A stretch of DNA of 64,000 nucleotides from Bacteroidota bacterium. GTDB lineage: Bacteria; Bacteroidota; Bacteroidia; Chitinophagales; Chitinophagaceae. The position numbers were made by a program, and so were the translations under genes. Shown piece by piece: positions 55,125 to 63,900 of the stretch (position 1 is its first letter; each line of letters begins with the position of its first letter). The DNA is taken from NCBI GenBank assembly GCA_028875875.1, contig JAGWUV010000001.1, positions 124,001-188,000 of the forward strand, in the 5' to 3' direction. The notes beneath the pieces are model-generated. The model was given only the letters and a program-made list of their open reading frames with translations, was not told where the DNA came from and searched no databases.

Positions 55125-56375
55125 TTAGTGCATCGCATCCATCATAGCCAGCAGGCTCATCCATCCCATTACTGCTACCACAATCCATCCTGCGAGCTGC
55201 ATCCATAACGGATGATCATAGCCTTTCATTAATCCTTTTTTTGTGGCTGCTATCAAAACAAAGGAAAGAGCAACAGGCAATATAAATCCATTAATGGTTC
55301 CTGCGGCAACCAATAGCTGCCTGGGCTTCCCAATAAAAATAAAGATGCAGGTAGAAAGAATGATGAAAACAGAAATACAGGTTCTTTCATACCGGGCAAA
55401 CAAAGGATGAAATGTTTTGAAGAAAGAAACCGAAGTGTACGCAGCCCCTACAACAGAAGAGATGGCAGCACTCCACAACACAATACCAAAGATGTGGTAG
55501 CCCACTTCTCCGGCAGCAAACCGAAACACACTGGCAGCCGGATTATCGTGGTCAAGTATCGCTCCATGAGTCAATGTTCCCACTACGGCCAGGAACAAAA
55601 CAAACCGCATGATCGTAGAAATAACAATGCCGTTAACAGCACTTTTATTTACCTGCCGTAAGTTGTGTTGTCCTTTAATACCGGCATCCAGTAAGCGGTG
55701 TGCTCCCGAAAAAGTAATATAGCCACCAACGGTTCCACCTACAATGGTAATGATGGAGGCTGCTGAAATTTTTTCGGGAATAAATGTATGATGAACAGCT
55801 TGTAAAAAAGGCGGATGTGAACTGAATGCGATGAATAGGGTGAGCAATATTTTAAAAGTGCCTAAAAACTTTGTAAATCCATCTAGCATTTTACCTATTT
55901 CCTTCATCCAAAATAAAAGCAGTGCTGCAATACAACTGATGATAGCGCCCTGCTGAAAACTCAAACCAGTCAAAACGTTTAATCCTAAACCACAACCGGC
56001 AATATTGCCGATGTTGAATGCAAATCCTCCTATTACTACTAACACGGTTAATAAATAACCCAGGCCCGGGAAGAGTTGATTGGAAAGATCTTGTGCCCTT
56101 AATTCACTTACCGAAAGAATGCGCCAGGTATTTAACTGTGCACCGATATCGAGTAATACCGATACCAGGATCACAAATCCGAAGTTGGTCAAAAGTTGTT
56201 GGGTGAATACAGTGGTTTGGGTAAGAAAGCCAGGGCCTATGGAAGAATTGGCCATTAAAAAAGCAGCGCCTACACCGGCACCTCCCCATTGCCAAAATTT
56301 TTTGATCGATGGTTGTTTAGATGGTCCTTGTTTCAATCGAATGCTGTTGTAGGGTTTGGTGAATCTTTTTGGCAA
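55125..56375 (-). CDS. NRAMP-related transporter of the 5-oxoprolinase operon
   Basis: A 416-residue protein with about 11 membrane helices of the NRAMP fold, similar to YcsG beside B. subtilis ycsF. The canonical DPGN of helix 1 reads NSSIGPG and the MPH of helix 6 is absent, so metal transport is doubtful; it may bring in 5-oxoproline or a related compound (inference). Its start overlaps pxpA by 59 bases. Confidence 0.82.
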   Translation of the reverse strand: MPKRFTKPYNSIRLKQGPSKQPSIKKFWQWGGAGVGAAFLMANSSIGPGFLTQTTVFTQQLLTNFGFVILVSVLLDIGAQLNTWRILSVSELRAQDLSNQLFPGLGYLLTVLVVIGGFAFNIGNIAGCGLGLNVLTGLSFQQGAIISCIAALLLFWMKEIGKMLDGFTKFLGTFKILLTLFIAFSSHPPFLQAVHHTFIPEKISAASIITIVGGTVGGYITFSGAHRLLDAGIKGQHNLRQVNKSAVNGIVISTIMRFVLFLAVVGTLTHGAILDHDNPAASVFRFAAGEVGYHIFGIVLWSAAISSVVGAAYTSVSFFKTFHPLFARYERTCISVFIILSTCIFIFIGKPRQLLVAAGTINGFILPVALSFVLIAATKKGLMKGYDHPLWMQLAGWIVVAVMGWMSLLAMMDAMH

Positions 56376-57057
56376 AAGCTACGGCATGTACGCCATCGCC
56401 ATGAATACAAACTGTATCTGCTTTGATGGGAACGGCTTTGCCGGAAACACTGGTTACCGTTTGAGTGCTGATCATTTGTAGCACCTGTGCCAGTGCTTTT
56501 GATTCTTCTTCAATCAGGGCATTGGGCAGTTGGCGGGAAGTTAGGCTCCCGTTATCCTGGTAAGTTCTGTCGGCAAACACTTCACTGGCTGTTCGCAACC
56601 CGGCTTTCTCCGCTTCGCTAACCAGGTGGCTCCCGCTTAAACCGTAGAGAACGCAGGTGGGATGTACGTGTTGAATGGCATTTGCAATCACTGCACTCAT
56701 GGCCGGATCTCTTGCTGCCATATTATATAAAGCACCATGGGGCTTAACATGGTGCAGTGTGGCATTAAATGTTTTGCATATATCAAGCAGGAGATACAAC
56801 TGTTCCGCCACCAGGTGGAAGAGTTGTTCTTCCGATAGCCTTATTTCCGTTCTCCCGAAATTATTCATATCGGCAAAGCCCGGATGTGCGCCAATGGCTA
56901 CCTTATGTTGCAGAGCCAGTGCTACTGTTCTTTTCATTACATCTTCGTTGCCTGCATGATAGCCGCAGGCAATATTGGTACTGCTGATATACGGCATAAT
57001 ATCCGCATCGGTGGCAAACCCTTCTCCCATATCGCAGTTCAGGTCAATGTATGCCAT
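56317..57057 (-). CDS. pxpA: 5-oxoprolinase subunit PxpA (LamB/YcsF)
   Basis: A 246-residue LamB/YcsF protein beginning MAYIDLNCDMGEG at 57057; a longer frame to 57219 would sit inside pxpC. Conserved NIACGYHAG and HPGFADMNNFGR segments are present. PxpA works with PxpBC to open 5-oxoproline to glutamate using ATP. Confidence 0.94.
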   Translation of the reverse strand: MAYIDLNCDMGEGFATDADIMPYISSTNIACGYHAGNEDVMKRTVALALQHKVAIGAHPGFADMNNFGRTEIRLSEEQLFHLVAEQLYLLLDICKTFNATLHHVKPHGALYNMAARDPAMSAVIANAIQHVHPTCVLYGLSGSHLVSEAEKAGLRTASEVFADRTYQDNGSLTSRQLPNALIEEESKALAQVLQMISTQTVTSVSGKAVPIKADTVCIHGDGVHAVAFAKKIHQTLQQHSIETRTI

Positions 57058-58042
57058 AAGTGGTGAAATATTCTTGTAACCGTAAGATACAGGCATTTTG
57101 CAGTTGCTGCAAATGCTGTTCTTGTTCAACATAAGCATCTTCTGCTTCCTGTTGGGTAACCCATTTGAAAGTGATGGAATCGTTGGCGGTAAGCTGTGCC
57201 AGCGTAGGAATATCGGCACTAATTACATGGGCTATTCTTGGGTAGCCACCTGTTGTTTGATGATCGGCCATTAGAATGATAAGCTGCCCGTCTGCCAAAA
57301 TTTGTATCGTGCCTTTGGTAATACCCGTTGATAACATGGGTTGTGCAGGAACCGCTATTGCGGGGCCTTTCATCCGGTAGCCCATGCGGTCGCTTTTGGA
57401 AGTGATTTGAAATGAGCTTGCTGTGAATAACTGGATGGCTTCTTCAGTGAGTAACGACAACTCTTTACCCTGTATGACCTTTATTACTTTATCATTTGTA
57501 TAGAAATCCCTCGTTTCAATTTTCCAGTTGGCTTGTTCGGCATCAGTATCTTTCAAAACTGAAGAGAAGCAATGATGTTCCTGTAAAGAAAGTTCATCGT
57601 TCTTCTGTAAATACCTTCCTTTATAACCGCCGGCGCCGGCTTTGAGATGAGTACTGTAACTGTTCAGCCAGTGTTCCAGGGTAAAGCCTCCTTTAACAGC
57701 AAGATAGGCCCTGGCCCCTTTTATGGGTTTGGTGAACTGAAGCACACAGTTTTTTTGAATGATGACCGGCGTATGTGTTGCAATGGGTATATCGTTGATC
57801 ATCGCACCAAAATCGGCACCTGCAATAGCCAGGCAGGCTTGTTGTTTGAAGAGGAATACCGAAGCGGGGAAATGTAATTCTATCACTGCTGCCGTGGGAT
57901 CGTTGCCTACCAGTATATTGGCCAGTTGTATTGCAATAGTATCCATGGCCCCGGTTGGATTGATGCCCGTATGCTGGTAGCCGAAGCGGCCGGTATCCTG
58001 TATGCTGTCGGCAATGCCTTGTTTTACGATGAGTATACTCAC
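57044..58042 (-). CDS. pxpC: 5-oxoprolinase subunit PxpC
   Basis: A 332-residue protein of the biotin-dependent carboxyltransferase-like (KipA/AHS2) family, with DTGRFGYQHTGINPTGAMD near the N-terminus. It overlaps pxpB by 4 bases and pxpA by 14. Forms the ATP-dependent 5-oxoprolinase with PxpA and PxpB. Confidence 0.94.
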   Translation of the reverse strand: MSILIVKQGIADSIQDTGRFGYQHTGINPTGAMDTIAIQLANILVGNDPTAAVIELHFPASVFLFKQQACLAIAGADFGAMINDIPIATHTPVIIQKNCVLQFTKPIKGARAYLAVKGGFTLEHWLNSYSTHLKAGAGGYKGRYLQKNDELSLQEHHCFSSVLKDTDAEQANWKIETRDFYTNDKVIKVIQGKELSLLTEEAIQLFTASSFQITSKSDRMGYRMKGPAIAVPAQPMLSTGITKGTIQILADGQLIILMADHQTTGGYPRIAHVISADIPTLAQLTANDSITFKWVTQQEAEDAYVEQEQHLQQLQNACILRLQEYFTTYGIH

Positions 58043-58752
58043 TTTTTCTTTTTCAGGTGATAAAATGTTTCAATGCTGATAGGTGTAAACCGTACCAAAT
58101 TGCCGGCCTGCAATAAAACAGGATTTGTTTTTTCCGCATCAAATAACTGCACAGGCGTTTGGCCGATAATATTCCAGCCACCGGGCGATTCCAGGGGGTA
58201 AATACCTGTTTGCCTGTCGGCAATGCCTACACTTCCTGCCGCTACTTTTGTCCGGGGTTCTGTTTTTCTCGGCATGGCAATTTTTTCATCTACCATTCCC
58301 ATATAAGGAAAACCGGGTAAGAACCCCGTCATAAATACACGGTACGTTGTACTGCTGTGTATGCGGATGATCTCTTCAACGGGTATTTGTTTTATTTCAG
58401 CCATTTCATGCAGGTCGACCCCCAAAGAAATATCATAACAAACAGGGATGTTGATGAGTGCTGTTTTCTCTTCCTGCACCTGTATATCGTGTGAAAGGAT
58501 TTTCTCGAGTTCCTTCCTGATGAATTGTTCCGCAGAAGGATATTTTTCCCTGATCCTTAGTATATCATAGCAAACGGTAACACTGCTGTAGGCAGGAATA
58601 ATATCCCGTACGCCTAAGATCTTTCTTTGCTGTACTGTATGAAAAACAGCAATGACAATCTGGTTGGTTTCCACGGAAATGGTATTGCCAAAGCTAATGG
58701 TGATGGCATTGTCGCCAACAGTATACAATTCATATCCGGATGGAAGGAGCAT
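58039..58752 (-). CDS. pxpB: 5-oxoprolinase subunit PxpB
   Basis: A 237-residue KipI/AHS1 protein with GFLPGFPYMG and the C-terminal PGGWNIIGQTP segments. It is the first gene of the pxpBCA-transporter operon. Confidence 0.94.
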   Translation of the reverse strand: MLLPSGYELYTVGDNAITISFGNTISVETNQIVIAVFHTVQQRKILGVRDIIPAYSSVTVCYDILRIREKYPSAEQFIRKELEKILSHDIQVQEEKTALINIPVCYDISLGVDLHEMAEIKQIPVEEIIRIHSSTTYRVFMTGFLPGFPYMGMVDEKIAMPRKTEPRTKVAAGSVGIADRQTGIYPLESPGGWNIIGQTPVQLFDAEKTNPVLLQAGNLVRFTPISIETFYHLKKKK

Positions 58753-59227
58753 AGTGTTACAAGGTACGAAAAATAAAGAAGGCGGAGAGGGAGGGTAACA
58801 GTTGTTATTCCATTGGTTTTGAAATACTTATGCTAACGTAGGTGCGTTTGTTAAATATGATAACCCATTACTGCCTTTTTTATTAAAAGTTTCTTGCACA
58901 TAGGGGGCTGTATAATCCCGGATCGGAATAGAAGGCATTCAAGATCAGTATACACCCACTACATAACCATATCAAAACACTTGTGATGTGGTTTAATGTG
59001 CGGTTGATGTGGATTTGATGTGGGTTTGATCCGATAATGCCTTGAGCATAAATAAGTTGGAATTGCTGTACTCCTGAAGTAAAAATAGATGGTTGTATTG
59101 ATAATCAATTGATTAGGCGAATTGTGACGGATGTGATACTCTTGTGTTGTTACTTTAACTCAAATATTTTTAAAGTAATGCAGATACAGTAGAAAAGCCT
59201 GTGAAAGATTTGATAGCAGATAGTGCT
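58753..59227. other. Intergenic region with phased repeats
   Basis: This 475-base stretch contains no convincing gene. It has ATGTG cores every 10-11 bases (58986-59022), a 12-bp palindrome aatcaattgatt near 59103, and a 7-bp inverted repeat (actttaa/ttaaagt) near 59153-59177 that may end the GH5-like gene. Confidence 0.5.
58986..59033. repeat. Helically phased ATGTG repeats
   Basis: ATGTG occurs at 58986, 58996, 59007 and 59018, inside degenerate ttgATGTGg units, with a fifth partial unit (gatccg) at 59028. The 10-11 base step equals one DNA turn. Confidence 0.6.
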
Positions 59228-60517
59228 TTACTGTTTCACTATTTTTTGCGTGTACCTGCTACCGTCTGCGGCACGTAAAATGATGATCCAAACACCGGGG
59301 GGTAGGGTAGACAGGTTGATGACATTTTTATTGCCGGTAATGGTTCCGGTATACACCCTTCTGCCCACCGCATCGATCACTTCGGCAGACTGGTAATTGT
59401 TGCAATTGCCCTGGTCTATGGTAAGCAGGGAGCGTACGGGATTGGGATAGAAATAAATTTGCGGGATGACCTGGTAACTGCCTTTCGGCGTATCACAGGG
59501 CGTGTATGGGTATTTCTGCAAAACCTGCATTTGCATTTTATCGGCACCCGTACTATCGGGCTCAACGGATAAAGCATAGTTTTTCCACCAGGGGCCCGCA
59601 GCCCAGTAGGTTGCATTTACACAGTTGGCACTGAGGTATTGTAAAAAATTATCCATCAGGCTCAGCCATCGGGAATCTGTATCGGGAATACCATAGGAAC
59701 CGATCATGCCACGTTTATTGTTCTTTTTCAGCCATTCTACAAAAGGTTTGGCCCTTCGTACCCCAGCCTCCACATCTGCACCAATGGAATCGAAAGAATA
59801 TTGCGGGTAATTCCCTACCCCATCTTTATCAAAAAAGATATGGGCTTCGTAAATCAGTTTATTGGAAGGGTCGTATATCTTTCGAAGTATATCATTGCAT
59901 TGTTCCCAGCATTCGGTGAGTGAATATTTTTCGCCTTCTACAATAATATTTTTGCTTTTATCAATATCCCTGATGGCGTACAACACTTCCTGTGCGGCCA
60001 GTATCCAAACATAATAGCCCAGGTCTAAAGGCTGGTTCATAATGTCGTAACCGTAAATATTGGTCTTGTTTTTAAAGTAAGTAGCCAGCTTTACCCAAAC
60101 GTCTACAAAGCTGGATTGCGGAACAAGGGTGGTGCCTATCTTGTAATTACTGTCGTTCATCCGGTAGGCCCCATAGTTATGCATGTCTAAAATTACCTGC
60201 ATATTTTTTGCGGCACAGGTATCCAGGAAACTGCCGATCCTAAGTAATTCGGTGGTATCGAGGGGGCCGTTGAGTTGATGTTGCACCCTTTCCCAGCGAA
60301 AAGGAAGGCGTATCAATCCCAATCCCTTTGAAGCAAAATAATTTACCTCTGCTCCGGTAGGATAAGTGTAATCTGTTTGGTAAACACCAGGCATATTGGT
60401 TTGCCCGAATTCGGCCCCGGCGAGGTTTACACCATAAGGAAGTGTATCCCTGAGCGTTGCAGCAGTAGCTGAAAAAAACAAAAAAAGTATAGAAAATAAA
60501 ATAAATGCTTGCTTCAT
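59228..60517 (-). CDS. Secreted GH5-like protein lacking both catalytic glutamates, with T9SS sorting domain
   Basis: 429 residues. The signal peptide ends near SATAA, followed by a GH5 cellulase fold (about 25-350) and a type IX C-terminal sorting domain (YFYPNP to KIVKQ). Substrate-site motifs are kept: RLPFRWERVQ, LDMHNYG, YEAH, YWAAGPWW. The acid/base motif NEP reads NQP (Gln162, codon cag) and the nucleophile motif GEYG reads GSYG (Ser274, codon tcc). Both glutamates are gone, so normal hydrolysis is not expected; glycan binding is a plausible role. The frame is intact, so this is not simple decay. Confidence 0.88.
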   Translation of the reverse strand: MKQAFILFSILFLFFSATAATLRDTLPYGVNLAGAEFGQTNMPGVYQTDYTYPTGAEVNYFASKGLGLIRLPFRWERVQHQLNGPLDTTELLRIGSFLDTCAAKNMQVILDMHNYGAYRMNDSNYKIGTTLVPQSSFVDVWVKLATYFKNKTNIYGYDIMNQPLDLGYYVWILAAQEVLYAIRDIDKSKNIIVEGEKYSLTECWEQCNDILRKIYDPSNKLIYEAHIFFDKDGVGNYPQYSFDSIGADVEAGVRRAKPFVEWLKKNNKRGMIGSYGIPDTDSRWLSLMDNFLQYLSANCVNATYWAAGPWWKNYALSVEPDSTGADKMQMQVLQKYPYTPCDTPKGSYQVIPQIYFYPNPVRSLLTIDQGNCNNYQSAEVIDAVGRRVYTGTITGNKNVINLSTLPPGVWIIILRAADGSRYTQKIVKQ

Positions 60518-60632
60518 AATCATACGATACACAAACTTATGGATTAGCTGTTTGCGGAATATTTTTATTACACAAACATTTATAAAAAAGCGAACATGTG
60601 TATGTTATATCTTTGAAGAAATAATTAATCTT

Positions 60633-60705
60633 GTCTTCGTAGCTCAGTTGGTAGAGCAATTGACTCTTAATCAATGGGTCCAGAGTTCGAGTCTCTGCGG
60701 GGACA
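60633..60705 (+). tRNA. tRNA-Lys (anticodon CTT)
   Basis: A full 73-base cloverleaf: acceptor GTCTTCG/CGGGGAC, D arm GCTC/GAGC, anticodon stem ATTGA/TCAAT with loop CTCTTAA (CTT at 60666-60668), T arm CAGAG/CTCTG with TTCGAGT loop. CCA is not encoded. Confidence 0.95.
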
Positions 60706-60720
60706 CAATGAAAAAAACAA

Positions 60721-60760
60721 GCACTTACTTATAAAGTGGCAAGTGATTTTTTATTTTCTT
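60721..60760 (+). terminator. Weak terminator after tRNA-Lys
   Basis: Short cactt/aagtg pairing followed by a long T-rich tract. Confidence 0.4.
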
Positions 60761-60961
60761 GCAAGGTTTTATGCAAAATGATCTATCCTTCTATTATTTT
60801 AAATCTAATTAGGTACTTCAAGTAAGTGATAAATATGAATCAGCTTACTGGCTGATTGCATAGAGAATTTTTGACTGGCAGGTGTTAAAGAGTCTTTCCT
60901 TTATTTGAAATACTTGAATGTATCAAGAGATGAGGTGTTATAAATCAGTAAAAAGATTATT

Positions 60962-60983
60962 TAAGTATTTGCTTAAATACTTA
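60962..60983. promoter_or_regulatory. ArsR-type operator
   Basis: Arms taagtattt and aaatactta, perfect 9-bp complements around gctt. It overlaps the -33 box of the arsR promoter, as expected of an ArsR/SmtB repressor site. Confidence 0.7.
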
Positions 60984-60998
60984 TTTTGTTTATTTTTG
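60968..60998 (+). promoter_or_regulatory. arsR promoter
   Basis: TTTG at 60968-60971, 19 bases, TATTTTTG at 60991-60998. Start of transcription near 61003, about 10 bases before the ATG. Confidence 0.7.
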
Positions 60999-61012
60999 GT
61001 AAAACAGAAAAT

Positions 61013-61384
61013 ATGAGCGCCTGCATCCGTTTATATGCCGATCCTGTTCAGATTAAAGCATGTAGAAAAAAAGTGGAGAATACAGCCAATGCTTTTTCTC
61101 AAACGTCATCCGTTCTTTCCTTAGCAGGGAATGATATACGACTTAAAATATTGTATTTGCTGGAAGAAGAAAAAGAGCTTTGCCCATGCGATTTGAGCGA
61201 TATATTGAATATGAGTATCCCTGCCATCTCTCAACACTTGCGAAAAATGAAAGACGGTGGGATTATCAAAGCCCGTAAAGAGGGGCAAACAATATTTTAT
61301 TCTCTCAAAGCCGAGCATTTGAAAATGCTTCGCTCATTATTCAAATACATTAATGAATTAAATCTAAAATTAGAATTGGTATGA
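61013..61384 (+). CDS. ArsR/SmtB family metal-responsive repressor
   Basis: A 123-residue winged helix protein with the ELCPCDL metal site on the recognition helix (compare ELCVCDL of ArsR) and HTH MSIPAISQHLRKM. The start at 61013 fits the promoter. It overlaps merTP by 4 bases. The inducer is probably Hg(II), As(III) or a similar thiophilic ion. Confidence 0.9.
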   Translation: MSACIRLYADPVQIKACRKKVENTANAFSQTSSVLSLAGNDIRLKILYLLEEEKELCPCDLSDILNMSIPAISQHLRKMKDGGIIKARKEGQTIFYSLKAEHLKMLRSLFKYINELNLKLELV

Positions 61385-62001
61385 ATAATAAATCAAGCAA
61401 TAACACTTTAGTAGCAGGTTTGATTGCTGGATTTGCAGCATCGCTTTGCTGTATTACACCTGTGTTGGCTCTATTAGGGGGCGTCAGCGGTCTTGCCTCT
61501 TCTTTTTCATGGATTATGCCTTACCGTCTATACTTGATTGGTTTAACGGTTGCCATCTTTGCATTTGCGTGGTATCAGAAACTTAAACCCAAAAAACAAG
61601 TTGCTTGTGATTGCGAAACAGAGAACAAAAAATCATTCTGGCAATCAAAAACATTTTTAGCTATTGTTACTGCGTTTGCTGCGGTATTGGTTGCATTTCC
61701 TTATTATGCAAAAATGTTTTACGGCAAAACACAAGAAATGAAAGTGATTGTGGTTGACAAAAAGAATATTCAAACTGTTCAGCTCAACATTAGTGGTATG
61801 GATTGCGAAGCCTGCACAACGGGCATCAACAATAAACTTTTAAAAACAAATGGCGTAATTGAAGCTAATACATCTTATAATAATGAAAATGCTGTTGTGA
61901 GATTTGACAATTCAAAAACATCGGTTGACAGTCTTACTAACATTGTAAATAATACCGGCTACAAAGTAATTTCATCAATAACTATCAGTAAGTATAAGTA
62001 A
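61381..62001 (+). CDS. merTP: Mercuric transport protein MerTP (MerT-MerP fusion)
   Basis: 206 residues. MerT-like membrane part with the Cys pair SLCCITPVLAL near 20 and about three helices, then a C-terminal MerP-like HMA domain with GMDCEACTTGI near 140. It moves Hg(II) from the periplasm inward in mercury operons. No merA is seen in the window. Confidence 0.88.
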   Translation: MNNKSSNNTLVAGLIAGFAASLCCITPVLALLGGVSGLASSFSWIMPYRLYLIGLTVAIFAFAWYQKLKPKKQVACDCETENKKSFWQSKTFLAIVTAFAAVLVAFPYYAKMFYGKTQEMKVIVVDKKNIQTVQLNISGMDCEACTTGINNKLLKTNGVIEANTSYNNENAVVRFDNSKTSVDSLTNIVNNTGYKVISSITISKYK

Positions 62002-62217
62002 ATGAACAAAGAAATGATACTTCAATCAACTATAACTTGTCCCAACTGCGGCCATCAAAAAGAAGAAACTATGTCAACAGATGCCTGTCAGTTTTTTTAT
62101 AAATGTGAAAACTGTGAAATCATTTTAAAACCAAAAGAAGGAGATTGTTGTGTGTTTTGTAGTTACGGCTCAGTAAAGTGCCCTCCAATTCAGCAGCAAA
62201 AAAGTTATTGCTCCTGA
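62002..62217 (+). CDS. GDCC-motif cysteine-rich small protein
   Basis: 71 residues with 11 cysteines: CPNC, CENC, GDCCVFCSYG and KCPP. This type occurs with merT genes in Bacteroidota. The function is unknown but metal binding is likely. It starts directly after the merTP stop. Confidence 0.8.
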   Translation: MNKEMILQSTITCPNCGHQKEETMSTDACQFFYKCENCEIILKPKEGDCCVFCSYGSVKCPPIQQQKSYCS

Positions 62218-62237
62218 AGCTTTAGTCATAAATAAAG

Positions 62238-63074
62238 ATGAATATTATTATGTTGTTTGAAGGACCTAATAATGAATATTTACAGCTCCAAGTGATTAGC
62301 AACAATTGTCATATCAGCTATGATAAGTCCTTATCGTTTCCACTTATATTCATTTGGACAAAAGACGAATGCTCTGAATTATTTTATGAGGGTGTTACTA
62401 AAGAATTTCCTATTAATACAATTTTTTGTTTCACTGCATTTCACAGGTTAACGCTCAATAATTTAACCAAGGCAAGAGTCATTAAATTTAATCGTGAATT
62501 TTACTGTGTACTGGATCATGATAAAGACGTAAGCTGTAAAGGAATTTTATTTTATGGAGCCAATCAGCTGCCATATTTTAAAATCCCTGAAGTGGAACTG
62601 GAAAAGTTTGAATTATTATGGTCGATGTTTGAAATAGAAATGGAAACAAAGGATAAAATGCAATTAGAAATGCTTCAAACAATGCTCAAACGGTTTATAA
62701 TCCTTTGTACACGTATTTATAAAGCACAATATCATTTCGATAGATTACAAACGAATGAAGCAGACTTAATTAGGGATTTTAATTTTTTAGTAGAGCAGTA
62801 TTTTAAAACGAAACATACAGTAAAAGAGTACGCTGATTTATTATATAAATCGCCTAAAACAATAAATAATCTTTTTGCTAAATTATCAAGTGAAACGCCT
62901 CTTGAGATAATCCACAATAGAAAGCTTTTAGAGGCACGCCGTTTGATCAGGTACACAAATAAAAATATTAAAGAAATTGCTTACGAACTTGGATTTGAAG
63001 ACATGCAAGCATTTAGTCGTTTCTTTAAAAAGCTAGAGAAGATAAGTCCATCTGAGTTTAGAAAGCTACAATAG
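62238..63074 (+). CDS. AraC family transcriptional regulator
   Basis: 278 residues. An N-terminal cupin-like sensing region is followed by two C-terminal HTHs (YADLLYKSPKTINNLFAK and IKEIAYELGFEDMQAFSRFF), the AraC signature. It precedes an AhpD-like gene by about 90 bases and may control it. The DNA is clearly more A+T-rich than the rest of the window. Confidence 0.88.
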   Translation: MNIIMLFEGPNNEYLQLQVISNNCHISYDKSLSFPLIFIWTKDECSELFYEGVTKEFPINTIFCFTAFHRLTLNNLTKARVIKFNREFYCVLDHDKDVSCKGILFYGANQLPYFKIPEVELEKFELLWSMFEIEMETKDKMQLEMLQTMLKRFIILCTRIYKAQYHFDRLQTNEADLIRDFNFLVEQYFKTKHTVKEYADLLYKSPKTINNLFAKLSSETPLEIIHNRKLLEARRLIRYTNKNIKEIAYELGFEDMQAFSRFFKKLEKISPSEFRKLQ

Positions 63075-63163
63075 GGAAATTTTGCTAACTCTTAGGGAGT
63101 TATTGCCTAATTCAAGGAGAGCTTAAGGCTGCAACTTTGCTTCGATAATTAAAATTTAAAAAA

Positions 63164-63697
63164 ATGAAAAAGTTCGCAGTTCCCACCCGAGGAGAAGTAT
63201 CGGAATCCAATCAAGTCATTTTTGATAATCTTAAAAAAGGATTAGGCTTTGTACCGAATTTGTATGCCTACTATGCTAAAAATGAAACAGCATTGAATGA
63301 TTATCTTACGTTGCAAAACAGAAAGACTACTTTAAAGGCAAAGGAGAGAGAAATAATTAATTTAGTTACTAGCCAAATTAATGAATGTCGCTATTGTCAA
63401 AGTGCACATACAATGGTAGGTAAGATGAATGGTTTTTCTGATGAACAAATTATTGAAATTCGGAAAGGATCTGCTTCTTTTGATCTTAAACTCGATGCCT
63501 TGGCTAAATTTACTGTATCGGTAGTACAAAATAGAGGGAAGGTTTCAACTGAAATAACAAATAGTCTTTTTGCAGTGGGCTTTACTGAGGCTAATATTAT
63601 AGATATCATTATAGCGATTGGCGATAAGACCATTAGCAATTATATCCATAATATTGCAGATTTTCCGATAGATTTTCCTTTAGCAACAGAAATATAG
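63164..63697 (+). CDS. AhpD-like carboxymuconolactone decarboxylase family protein
   Basis: 177 residues with the CxxC-x3-H site (CRYCQSAHTM) near 84 that marks AhpD-type alkylhydroperoxidases. It probably uses the two cysteines in peroxide or thiol chemistry rather than decarboxylation. Confidence 0.88.
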   Translation: MKKFAVPTRGEVSESNQVIFDNLKKGLGFVPNLYAYYAKNETALNDYLTLQNRKTTLKAKEREIINLVTSQINECRYCQSAHTMVGKMNGFSDEQIIEIRKGSASFDLKLDALAKFTVSVVQNRGKVSTEITNSLFAVGFTEANIIDIIIAIGDKTISNYIHNIADFPIDFPLATEI

Positions 63698-63827
63698 TTT
63701 GATTTTCTGTGTACGTTAATTCCTTCGGTTAAGATGTTATTGAGGTTTAAAAGAAATTTAATTCTTCTCAAAATATTTTCAAAACTCAATAGGGAAAAGA
63801 TAGCATAATAAAATATTCATTATTTAC

Positions 63828-63881
63828 TTAGCATCAGCACTTTACTAACACCGAATATTGTGGTTTGAAGTGTTGATGCTA
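63828..63881. terminator. Large stem-loop, possible bidirectional terminator
   Basis: A 14-bp stem, 63828-63841 with 63868-63881, one G-U pair, 26-base loop. It lies between the AhpD-like gene and a possible convergent gene. Confidence 0.55.
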
Positions 63882-63900
63882 TTAGCTTTTACTGAACAAC

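Larger units (their letters stand above)
60706..61012. other. Intergenic region after tRNA-Lys
   Basis: A+T-rich, no gene seen. It contains a weak tRNA terminator (60721-60760), a 7-bp hairpin aatcagc/gctgatt at 60838-60857 and the arsR promoter and operator at the end. Confidence 0.5.

Noticed and set aside
57058-57219. N-terminal extension of PxpA
   Set aside because: It lies within pxpC and the family start is at 57057.
61381-62217. Complete mercury resistance operon
   Set aside because: No mercuric reductase or lyase gene is present in the window.
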